From assembly GCA_023429565.1 (NCBI GenBank), contig JAEZDJ010000088.1:3948-67947 (forward strand): 64,000 nt of DNA. The letters are read 5' to 3'. Below the pieces are notes generated by a model. That model did no database searches and was not told the DNA's origin. It worked only from the letters and a program-made list of their open reading frames with translations. This DNA is from Actinomycetes bacterium. GTDB lineage: Bacteria; Actinomycetota; Coriobacteriia; Coriobacteriales; Eggerthellaceae. Below, one piece after another: positions 25,272 to 33,002 of the stretch (its first letter is position 1; the number at the start of each line of letters is the position of its first letter). Made by a program: the position numbers and the translations under genes.

Positions 25272-26738
25272 CTACATCTCCTCGTTTGCCAGTATGTCGT
25301 CCTTCGCCAGATCGATGAGCTCCTGACGGTTGTTGACCCCCGTCTTTTGATAGATATGCCTGATATGCGTGCTTACCGTACCTGCCGAGATGAACAGCGT
25401 CTCCTGGATGCGCGATATGGTGCGTCCCTCAAGGAGCAAGGGCAGCACCTCGCTTTCACGTGGCGAAAGGGCATAGAGCGCGACGATGGCGATGCAGGGA
25501 TCGACCGGGCCGCCCTCACGCCGAACATCATGGTTGCGAGCATTTCCGACAAGATTGACCTCGCCAATTCCAATCTTGATAAGATCGGTTTCCGTGAACA
25601 GAAACAGATGCGCTATGAACAACAGCGACACTGCAACCAACGTGACGACGGTCAAATCAAACAAGGGAATGCCCGTTGCCAACAGAGAATGGGCAAACGT
25701 CGATCCCACGGCCTCACCGCCATACAAAGCGAAAAAGCCCAAACCGATGGCGCGGGCCGGACCCACCCTGAAACTGGTGGCGACATCGATGCACACCACA
25801 CATAGCACCAACACGTAACAATGGTAGCCCCCAAAGATGAGCGCATACGAATAGGTATTGTTATCGGCCATGAACGGAGTGGACAGGCATCCCAGACAGA
25901 GCATGAGCATGGCGAAGCGGTAGGCGAAGAAGACACCGTCCCGACGTAGAAATACCGCAATCAGAAGCACCGCCAGCGCGCCGACGAACCCTGCAAGAAG
26001 CAAATACGATCCGAACACGTTCTGAACCGCATATGTCTTGAATCCAGACACCACGTCGAAAAACCCTTCCAGCATGCCAATGAGGGCAGCGCCGGCCAAC
26101 GCCTTCACGAACAGGGCCAACGTATGATGCGACAGCGTCTGTTCGGACACCGAGACAAGCCGATCCTCGCCATTCATGCTCCTTTTCAAAAGAAATGCAG
26201 AAGCGGCCGGCAAGAACATGATCACGAGAATGGCGGGCACTTGAGGGGCAAAGGTCAGGCCATATGCCGCGACAAACGAAACGCAGAGAGAGAAAGCCAG
26301 CTCAACGAGCGCCAGCCGCCCTCCCAAGCCTGAAAGCAATTCCACCCAGCATAGGAAGAGAACCGCCGAGCCCGTGCCCGTCATGATGGCGCCGACGCCG
26401 AGGCTCAGCATGCCCGTTGGCGTGGTGGGATCGGCAAAGGGAGTGAGCACACTGCCCAGGCTCATCATGGTGGCAGAACCGATGACAACGGGAGAACTTG
26501 CGCCAACGCTCTCACGGCGCACGATGATAGCTACAAAAAGAAGGGTGACCACCATGGACACCAAGGATATGAGCAAACTCATGTACAGCGTTCCCCGCAC
26601 GTCCGACGAGAAGCTGTAAGGCACGATGCTATAAAACATCATGATCATCCACAGCCACTGCAAAGCCACGCCAGCAATGCGCTTAAGCGACAGGTTTTCC
26701 CTCCGTGCGATGTCCCAAGCCGCCCGAAACTGCCCCAT
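25272..26738 (-). CDS. LuxR-type transcriptional regulator with 12-TM sensor domain
   Basis: A 488-residue membrane regulator: about 12 hydrophobic helices over residues 25-390 (for example LSLGVGAIMTGTGSAVLFLCW) and a C-terminal LuxR helix-turn-helix at about 425-482 (LSPRESEVLPLLLEGR, AGTVSTHIRHIYQKTGVNN). In E. lenta-type bacteria such regulators sit next to molybdenum and flavin reductases and respond to the substrate. Start ATG 26738 is chosen for the GGTGGA just ahead; the frame extends to 26768. It is divergent from the molybdoenzyme operon across a 358-base control region and co-transcribed with the LysR-LuxR chimera. Confidence 0.9.
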   Translation of the reverse strand: MGQFRAAWDIARRENLSLKRIAGVALQWLWMIMMFYSIVPYSFSSDVRGTLYMSLLISLVSMVVTLLFVAIIVRRESVGASSPVVIGSATMMSLGSVLTPFADPTTPTGMLSLGVGAIMTGTGSAVLFLCWVELLSGLGGRLALVELAFSLCVSFVAAYGLTFAPQVPAILVIMFLPAASAFLLKRSMNGEDRLVSVSEQTLSHHTLALFVKALAGAALIGMLEGFFDVVSGFKTYAVQNVFGSYLLLAGFVGALAVLLIAVFLRRDGVFFAYRFAMLMLCLGCLSTPFMADNNTYSYALIFGGYHCYVLVLCVVCIDVATSFRVGPARAIGLGFFALYGGEAVGSTFAHSLLATGIPLFDLTVVTLVAVSLLFIAHLFLFTETDLIKIGIGEVNLVGNARNHDVRREGGPVDPCIAIVALYALSPRESEVLPLLLEGRTISRIQETLFISAGTVSTHIRHIYQKTGVNNRQELIDLAKDDILANEEM

Positions 26739-26910
26739 ATCTTCCACCCCCCGATCGGTGCACAGCACCGAGCCTGCCGGCCTCTCTGCCGGCAGTTCTG
26801 ATTATACGGAAATGCCAGCTTGACCTCTTCAAGGAATTTATACTAGTTTAAGGATAATTTATGATAGGCCATTTTAATAACACCTGATCAATTAACTCTG
26901 ATGCTTTTTC

Positions 26911-26926
26911 ATGATTGCAAAATCAT
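26911..26926. promoter_or_regulatory. Palindrome ATGATT-GCAA-AATCAT (candidate regulator site)
   Basis: A perfect 6-bp inverted repeat with a 4-base centre in the AT-rich part of the divergent region 26739-27096. It can be read as TGAT-N6-ATCA, close to Crp/Fnr-type sites, but could equally be a LuxR- or LysR-type site for the adjacent regulators. AT-rich -10-like hexamers (TATACT near 26841, TATGAT near 26861) lie just upstream. Confidence 0.4.
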
Positions 26927-27007
26927 AAGAATTTATGACCCAGCCAAACCCTCCTCGCAAGCTTTGAACGATGCAAGCATGCCCCCTGCATCCCTAAGGT
27001 GGCTGTC

Positions 27008-27060
27008 GCGGCAGGGAGGGCTCTGCACCGCAAAGCGGCAGCCCCCTCCCTCCCTGCCGC
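27008..27060 (+). promoter_or_regulatory. Large hairpin in the 5' UTR of the molybdoenzyme gene
   Basis: GCGGCAGGGAGGG (27008-27020) pairs perfectly with CCCTCCCTGCCGC (27048-27060), and the loop can fold further (CTGCACCGC with GCGGCAG). It ends 36 bases before the ATG and just ahead of the ribosome binding site. There is no U tract, so it may be an mRNA stabiliser or an RNA switch; a cofactor-sensing RNA cannot be claimed from this alone. Confidence 0.5.
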
Positions 27061-27096
27061 ATGACGAGAGGAAGACGAGAAACAAGGAGGAGGAGT

Positions 27097-30000
27097 ATGG
27101 GTAAGCCGATCATGTCCCGACGCACGTTTGTCAAGACCGCGGCTATCACGGGTGCCGCAGTTGCGGCATTTGGCACTTCCACGCATGTCGCGCTGGCTGA
27201 CCAAACATTCAGCGAGGCATCGGGCAATGACACCGTCACCGTCAAAACCTGCTGTCGTGGATGCGGCAAAATGGAATGCGGGGTGAAGGTCATCGTCCAA
27301 AACGGACGAGCCATACGCGTCGAGGCCGACGAAGGCGCGTTTCAGTCAATGGGAAATTGCTGCACGAAATCGCAGTCATCCATTCAAGCAGCCTATCACC
27401 CCGACCGGCTGCATTACCCCATGAAACGCACCAACCCCAAGGGAGAGGATCCCGGTTGGCAGCGTATCAGCTGGGACGAGGCCATGGAGACCATCAAGGA
27501 CAATCTTCTGGCAATCAAAAAGAAGTACGGTGGCGAGTCGATTGCCTGTCAAGTTGGCACTTCTCGAATTTGGTGCATGCATTCGGAATCAATTCTGAAG
27601 AATATGCTGGAAACGCCAAATAACATTGAGGCTTGGCAGATCTGCAAGGGTCCCCGTCACTTTGCGACCACCATGGTTTCGCAATTTGCCATGTCCTGGA
27701 TGGAGACCATCACCCGTCCAAAGGTCTTCGTGCAATGGGCCGGTGCATCGGAGCTTTCGAATTACGACGATTCCTGCCGCACAACCGTCGATGTCGCATC
27801 CCGCGCGGACGTGCATATCAGCGTCGATCCGCGCATGGCCAACATGGGAAAAGAAGCGGACTATTGGCAACACCTTCGGCCCGGCACCGACGGCGCCTTG
27901 GCGCTCGCCTGGACCAATGTCATCATTCAGAAGAAACTCTACGATGAGATCTATACCAAGAAATGGACCAATGCGCCGTTTCTCGTGTGTGAGGACATGG
28001 AGCCCAGCGGCTTTCCAACGGTTCGCACCGACGGTTCGTATTGGGACGTCAAAACTCGCCTGATCAAGGAAAGCGACATCAAGGAAGGCGGCAGCCCTTA
28101 CAAGTTTCTCGTCTACGACAATAACTGGGAGAAGCTGAAAGACCAGGGCATCGAGCATGAGTATGGTCCTTTCACCTGGTTTAATGCTGATCAAGAGGGA
28201 AACATTGACGAAACAGGCGGGTTCTGGGAAGGCGAGAACTACGACTCAGAAAAGGCATATGAGGGCCGCGAGGCTTCGCAGGACAACCTATTGCCTGGAC
28301 AGACGCAAGGATGGTTGCCAGACCTGATGGGTTTCGACCCAGCCATAGATCCAGCGCTCGAAGGCGAATTCGACATCACGCTGAAAGACGGCAGGACGGT
28401 CAAGGTCAAGCCCGTATGGGAGCACTACAAAGCCCGCGCCGCTGAATTCGACCTGGAAACTGCCGAAGAAATCACCGGCATTCCCGCCACGGAAATCGAA
28501 GCAGCAGCGACGGCTTATGGCGACCGCATCGATCCCAGCAGCGGCTTCGGCAATGGCGGAATCCAGTACATGCTTGCACAGGAGCACGCCTGCAACGCGA
28601 TTCAGAACAGCCGCGCGCTCGACAACCTCGTGGGCATCACCGGCAACATGGACACCCCGGGCGGCAACCGCGGGCCCACAGTCGTCCCAATCGACGGCGA
28701 TCTCCAGGGCTTCTCCGCCTGGGCGCCGGGAGCCTCCACTCCACCGGCGGAGGTCAACCTCAAGCAGCTTGGCATCGAAAAGTTTCCCCTTCTGGGATGG
28801 TGGCAATATTGGTGCGACGGATCGACCCTCTGGGATGCCGTCATCACAGGCGATCCCTACCCCGTTCGCGCACTTTGGAACGAATCGGGAAACTTCATGA
28901 GCCAGACCAACACGACGCGGGCATGGGAAGCGCTTTGCGCCTTGGACTTCTATGTCGACCTCAACCTGTGGCATACGCCCTCAACCGATGCGGCAGATAT
29001 CATCTTGCCAGTTGCCCACTGGATAGAGCTCAACTCGCCACGTGCAAGCCAAGGCTCCGCAGGAGCCATGGGAGCAACCGTGAAATGCGTGCAGCCTCCC
29101 GCCGAAGCGAAATACGATCCCGAAATCGTCATGGACTTCGCGCGTCGCATGGAATGGCAGTGGACCAATGAGCCGGGCAACGAATGGCCCGACATTGATT
29201 GGCAGCTCAATGACTCCATCAAGCTGCTCACCGACGATGAGTTGACCTATACCACGTGGCACGTCGAAAACGGCAAGGTGAGCCATGAACGGCACGGCGT
29301 CGACATGGACAAGGTCACGCCCAAGTATCCCACTTGGAACGACTATGTCGCCGATTTTCAGAAGCATGGCTGGTGGCAGGCAAAAGACATCGAGCCGCGC
29401 AACTGGGGAACCTACCGGCGCTATCAGACGGGAGCGATGCGTGCACGTGACCGCGTATGGGCACGCCTTGACTACACGGCAGGCAAGGGCATTGGAGACT
29501 GGAAACCCGGCTGGTTCACCCCCACCATGAAGCAGGAGATCTGGTCCACCGTCATGGAAACGCATCATCCAGACAACCCCGAATGGTTTCTGCCCAGCTG
29601 GAAAGAACCTCCCCATGGCCCCAACGATGGAGACCGCATCAAGGAATATCCCTTGACCGCCACCACAGGCCGTCGCATACCCGTGTACTTCCACAGCGAG
29701 CATCGTCAGCTTCCCTGGTGTCGAGAGCTGTGGCCGGTTCCACGCATTGAGATCAATCCTGCGACTGCCGCCGATTACGGCATAGAGCAGGGAGACTGGG
29801 TATGGATTGAGACCGAATGGGGCAAGATCCGCGAGGTCGCGGATCTGTATTACGGAGTTGACAAGAACGTGGTGAACTTGGAACACACGTGGTGGTATCC
29901 CGAGGTTCAGGATGCCGGCCACGGCTTCCAGCTTTCAGCTGTCAATCAGCTGATCGACCATCACGCACAAGATCCTCATTCTGGCAGCTCGAACCTACGC

Positions 30001-30150
30001 GCCTACCAGGTAAAGATTTACAAAGCGACGGCAGACAACAGCCCGTTCAACAACCCCGTGCCGTGCGACAGCGCCGGAGTGCCCATCATCCACACTTCCG
30101 ACGATCCCCGTTTGAAGGAATGGCTGCCCGTTTACGAGGGGAGGAACTAG
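27097..30150 (+). CDS. Tat-exported molybdopterin oxidoreductase, catechol-dehydroxylase-like
   Basis: A 1017-residue DMSO-reductase-family enzyme that should carry bis-MGD molybdenum and one 4Fe-4S cluster outside the membrane. The N-terminus has a Tat motif (MSRRTFVK at 6-13). The cluster Cys are C53, C56, C61 and C88/C89 (CCRGCGKMECG, MGNCCTK). Core motifs include WQRISWDEAM, QICKGPRHFATT, GITGNMDTPGGNRG and the C-terminal cofactor domain TATTGRRIPVYFHSEHRQLP. From memory the N-terminal 250 residues closely resemble gut Eggerthella catechol dehydroxylases (Dadh type). By my count residue 506 is Arg. ATG 27097 follows AAGGAGGAGGAG. It heads an operon with a ferredoxin and a DmsC-like anchor; the substrate cannot be read from sequence. 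Confidence 0.9.
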   Translation: MGKPIMSRRTFVKTAAITGAAVAAFGTSTHVALADQTFSEASGNDTVTVKTCCRGCGKMECGVKVIVQNGRAIRVEADEGAFQSMGNCCTKSQSSIQAAYHPDRLHYPMKRTNPKGEDPGWQRISWDEAMETIKDNLLAIKKKYGGESIACQVGTSRIWCMHSESILKNMLETPNNIEAWQICKGPRHFATTMVSQFAMSWMETITRPKVFVQWAGASELSNYDDSCRTTVDVASRADVHISVDPRMANMGKEADYWQHLRPGTDGALALAWTNVIIQKKLYDEIYTKKWTNAPFLVCEDMEPSGFPTVRTDGSYWDVKTRLIKESDIKEGGSPYKFLVYDNNWEKLKDQGIEHEYGPFTWFNADQEGNIDETGGFWEGENYDSEKAYEGREASQDNLLPGQTQGWLPDLMGFDPAIDPALEGEFDITLKDGRTVKVKPVWEHYKARAAEFDLETAEEITGIPATEIEAAATAYGDRIDPSSGFGNGGIQYMLAQEHACNAIQNSRALDNLVGITGNMDTPGGNRGPTVVPIDGDLQGFSAWAPGASTPPAEVNLKQLGIEKFPLLGWWQYWCDGSTLWDAVITGDPYPVRALWNESGNFMSQTNTTRAWEALCALDFYVDLNLWHTPSTDAADIILPVAHWIELNSPRASQGSAGAMGATVKCVQPPAEAKYDPEIVMDFARRMEWQWTNEPGNEWPDIDWQLNDSIKLLTDDELTYTTWHVENGKVSHERHGVDMDKVTPKYPTWNDYVADFQKHGWWQAKDIEPRNWGTYRRYQTGAMRARDRVWARLDYTAGKGIGDWKPGWFTPTMKQEIWSTVMETHHPDNPEWFLPSWKEPPHGPNDGDRIKEYPLTATTGRRIPVYFHSEHRQLPWCRELWPVPRIEINPATAADYGIEQGDWVWIETEWGKIREVADLYYGVDKNVVNLEHTWWYPEVQDAGHGFQLSAVNQLIDHHAQDPHSGSSNLRAYQVKIYKATADNSPFNNPVPCDSAGVPIIHTSDDPRLKEWLPVYEGRN

Positions 30151-30154
30151 AGAC

Positions 30155-30787
30155 ATGTCGAAAGCGATCATCACCGACCTCAACCGCTGCGTTGGATGCC
30201 TAGCCTGCTCAGTCGCCTGCAAAGCGGTCAACAACGTGCCCATCGGCAACTATTGGAACAAGGTCGTCCGGGTGGGTCCCAATCCCGTCCCGGAGGGATC
30301 AGGACAATATCCCGATGTGTATATGTACTTCTTGCCTATCGGATGTCAACACTGCGCAAATCCTGAATGCGTAAAAGTATGCCCGACAGAAGCGTCTCAT
30401 GTTGCCAGCGACGGCTCGATACAGATCGACAAGTCGAAATGCATTGGTTGCCAGTTTTGCGTCATGGCATGTCCTTACGGCGTTCGCTATCTCAACGAGG
30501 AAGAGCGCGTCGTCGAAAAATGCACGCTTTGCGAACAAAAGCTGTCGCAAGGCGAACTCCCCCAATGCGTCAGCCAATGCGGCGGCAACGCCCGGTGGAT
30601 TGGAGACACCGAAGAAGGCTTGGAATCCTATGTCGGGTCATACGACACAGCAAACGAGCAGCGCAGAATGGTCGAATTCCTGGAGCCCTTCGAAGAATCA
30701 GACATCTATCATCTGCCAAATGTCGGAAACGACCCAGCATTCTCCTTCATACTGCGTGACCATCATTGGGAAGGAGGCGATGCGTGA
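30155..30787 (+). CDS. DmsB-like ferredoxin subunit, four 4Fe-4S clusters
   Basis: The 210-residue electron-transfer subunit has four Cys groups in the DmsB/NrfC order: CVGCLACSVACK (12-23), CQHCANPECVKVCP, CIGCQFCVMACP and CTLCEQ with CVSQCGG. It has no signal peptide, so it would be carried out by the Tat signal of the catalytic subunit. The start is four bases past the molybdoenzyme stop with GAGGAA ahead, and the stop overlaps the next ATG as TGATG. It passes electrons from the membrane anchor to the molybdoenzyme. Confidence 0.93.
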   Translation: MSKAIITDLNRCVGCLACSVACKAVNNVPIGNYWNKVVRVGPNPVPEGSGQYPDVYMYFLPIGCQHCANPECVKVCPTEASHVASDGSIQIDKSKCIGCQFCVMACPYGVRYLNEEERVVEKCTLCEQKLSQGELPQCVSQCGGNARWIGDTEEGLESYVGSYDTANEQRRMVEFLEPFEESDIYHLPNVGNDPAFSFILRDHHWEGGDA

Positions 30788-31656
30788 TGGAGACGCAGTG
30801 GCCTCTGGTTATCTTCACCGTGTTCGTGTGTCTGACATGCGGCCTTCTGGGGTGCATGTCCATCCTTGCTCTCAAAGGCCAAGGCAGGACCTTGCAGGCG
30901 TCGCTCCTTGCCACGTCTTTTGCTTCTCTGGTGCTCGGAGGCATAGGCGCCTTCCTGCACCTGCAGCACTGGGAGCGCATTTTCAATGGCTTCGGGCACA
31001 TTACGTCCGGCATCACTCAAGAACTCATGGGGTGCGTTGCGCTTGGCATCGTGATAGTGATTTGGTTCCTCATGCTGCGCAGCGGCAAAGAGCTGCCGAA
31101 GTGGCTTTCCGTGGCAACCCTCGTCGTCGCGCTCGGGATGGTGATCGCCACCGCTCATTCCTACCTCATGCCGGCCCGCCCTGCCTGGGGAGTTCCTCTC
31201 GTTGCTTTCTATCTTGGCAACGCCTGCTTGTTGGGCCCCGTAGCGCTCTGGCTCATCTCAGAGATCAGGAAAGACGCCGAGGTTAAAAGAACCGCTCTTG
31301 GCCTTGCCTTTATCGGAACCATCATCCAGATCGCAGGCAGTGTCGTCTATGTAGCGGCCTGTGCGACTGCGCGCATCGTCAGCTACGGACATTATGCCGA
31401 TCCAACCTCCATGACCACCGCCCCCGCACAGGTTGGCAGCCTGCTGTTCGAAATGGTTCTGGGCGAAGGAGCGCTGTCGTTCTGGATTGCCTTGATCTGC
31501 GTGGTCATTGTCCTGGCCTGCTCCGTCATTGCCAAGAGAAGGCCGCGTTCTTCCAAGACCGCCGCAATCATCGCGGCCATTGCGGCCATCGCATTCTCAC
31601 TGTTGTTCAGAGTTTTGATCTATCAGCTCGGATACTCCGTATTCCTGCTGTACTGA
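30787..31656 (+). CDS. DmsC-like membrane anchor subunit
   Basis: The 289-residue protein has eight predicted TM helices and the DmsC pattern: ETQWPLVIFTVFVCLTCGL at the start, a first-loop FLHLQHWERIFNGFGHITSG, and RKDAEVKRTALGLAFIGTI before the later helices. DmsC proteins anchor the catalytic dimer and oxidise menaquinol. The ATG overlaps the ferredoxin stop as TGATG, so translation is coupled. A hairpin array follows the gene. With this anchor present, the NapGH-like pair in the divergent run would be a second menaquinol route. Confidence 0.87.
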   Translation: METQWPLVIFTVFVCLTCGLLGCMSILALKGQGRTLQASLLATSFASLVLGGIGAFLHLQHWERIFNGFGHITSGITQELMGCVALGIVIVIWFLMLRSGKELPKWLSVATLVVALGMVIATAHSYLMPARPAWGVPLVAFYLGNACLLGPVALWLISEIRKDAEVKRTALGLAFIGTIIQIAGSVVYVAACATARIVSYGHYADPTSMTTAPAQVGSLLFEMVLGEGALSFWIALICVVIVLACSVIAKRRPRSSKTAAIIAAIAAIAFSLLFRVLIYQLGYSVFLLY

Positions 31657-31666
31657 GCCAGCTTTC

Positions 31667-31691
31667 CGCCCAGCCCACAAGAGGCTGGGCG
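31667..31691 (+). terminator. Hairpin after the molybdoenzyme operon
   Basis: CGCCCAGCC and GGCTGGGCG form a 9-bp stem about a dozen bases past the anchor-subunit stop. No U tract follows; a stronger bidirectional hairpin lies 25 bases further on. Confidence 0.55.
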
Positions 31692-31716
31692 GGACGGGCA
31701 GACCAGCCCAAGAAGC

Positions 31717-31770
31717 CCCCACGCCGTCGGGCCCAAGAACTGCCGTCATCTCGGGCCCGACGGCGTGGGG
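31717..31770. terminator. 18-bp perfect hairpin, bidirectional transcript end
   Basis: CCCCACGCCGTCGGGCCC (31717-31734) pairs perfectly with GGGCCCGACGGCGTGGGG (31753-31770), then TTTA. It sits between the convergent DmsC-like and GGDEF genes, directly after the GGDEF stop, and should end both transcripts. Confidence 0.75.
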
Positions 31771-31771
31771 T

Positions 31772-32704
31772 TTACCCCCGCACCCCATTCCCGCCGGCCT
31801 GCTTCGCCCCATACATGGCCGCATCGGCTCGGGCAATCCAGTCATCGGTCACGTCCTCGCCCGGTCGATACACGGCAACCCCAATGCTCACCGTCAGATC
31901 GAGGCACGCGCCCGTGCCTCGCGCCTCGGCACGGCGGCGTATCCGTTCCGCAATCTCAAGAGCCGCCTCGCGCTTGACTCCGGGAAGAAGAATGACGAAT
32001 TCGTCCCCACCCCATCGAAACAAAAAATCGTCGCCGCGGATGACATCCTCGATGGCACAGGCGATCTCCCTCAGCGCACGATCTCCCGCATTATGGCCGC
32101 AGGTGTCATTGAGGGCTTTGAAGCGATCGACGTCCATGAAGATGAGGGCGAGGTCAAAACCTTTTTCTTTAGCTTTCGCCACAAGAGGAGTGACCACTTC
32201 GAAAAAGCGTCGGCGCAGCCACGTGCCGGTAAGCTGATCCGTCAACAGGTCCCTCACAATTTCTTCCCTGTCCAGAGCCTCGTCTCCGTTCGTCAACGCA
32301 AGCAGGGATGCGGCCTTCAGGTCATCTTCCATGTCGCGGACAAACGCGACGAACATGCTCTCGTTCTCCTGCGGAACCGATATCTCAACCCTCACGGGAA
32401 ACGAACGACCGTCGGCATGGCGAAACGACGTGGATATCTTGCCAATCTCGCCAGCTCTGACGAGTTTCGTCAGATGGCCGTCAGGGCCGATGTCGGAAGG
32501 CTTGAGTATGATGTCCAGATCGGCCATATGGGTGCCAACGAGGGCTCCGTCAGGATAGCCGGTCATCACGTGCAGCGCACGGTTTGCAAATATGATCTGG
32601 CCCGACACGGTGACCCACATCACACCGTTGGGATTGTTGTCGAGACTCCAGAAGGCAAGGCTGCATTCTCGTCTCCTGTTGCCCATCAGACAGCTCTCAG
32701 CCAT
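31772..32704 (-). CDS. PAS-GGDEF diguanylate cyclase
   Basis: A 310-residue cytoplasmic protein with an N-terminal PAS domain (about 15-130: NNPNGVMWVTVSGQIIFANR, FRHADGRSFPVRVEISVP) and a C-terminal GGDEF domain. The active site is intact (RWGGDEF), Mg ligands are present in FMDVDRFKALND, and the inhibitory site RGDD lies five residues before the GG, so both c-di-GMP synthesis and product inhibition are predicted. No TM segment is seen. ATG 32704 is chosen because AAGGAGG is seven bases ahead; the frame runs to 32764. The PAS ligand is unknown. Confidence 0.9.
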   Translation of the reverse strand: MAESCLMGNRRRECSLAFWSLDNNPNGVMWVTVSGQIIFANRALHVMTGYPDGALVGTHMADLDIILKPSDIGPDGHLTKLVRAGEIGKISTSFRHADGRSFPVRVEISVPQENESMFVAFVRDMEDDLKAASLLALTNGDEALDREEIVRDLLTDQLTGTWLRRRFFEVVTPLVAKAKEKGFDLALIFMDVDRFKALNDTCGHNAGDRALREIACAIEDVIRGDDFLFRWGGDEFVILLPGVKREAALEIAERIRRRAEARGTGACLDLTVSIGVAVYRPGEDVTDDWIARADAAMYGAKQAGGNGVRG

Positions 32705-32875
32705 GCGCGTTGCCTCCTTCGAGCGCGGACATCCTGACAAGACAAGCCCGTCGATGCCCCACAAACGAACAGCAGCGTGATACGGAGGGTAAACAACCGG
32801 TAACGCCTTGGGACATTATGACATACTCCCGGTTCAAACCCCAAGAAACCACAGTCCTTTCTGGCTCCCGTCGGC

Positions 32876-32904
32876 TTGTTTCCCTGTTCTCGGCTTTGTA
32901 TAAT
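32876..32904 (+). promoter_or_regulatory. Promoter of the aldehyde dehydrogenase gene
   Basis: TTGTTT (32876-32881), a 17-base spacer and a perfect TATAAT (32899-32904) point to a start near 32911 and a leader of about 90 bases. Confidence 0.75.
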
Positions 32905-33002
32905 AAATGCTGAAGCGTCCAACACAGTCTGTGATCTGACGGCGGGAATCCTCCCTCTACGCCAGGCTCCGGCGCCGCATTGCAGCAGAAAGAGAGGTTC
33001 CC

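Noticed and set aside
32826..32850. GGTTCAAACC sequence suggesting a tRNA T-arm
   Set aside because: No acceptor stem, anticodon arm or D-arm can be built around it.
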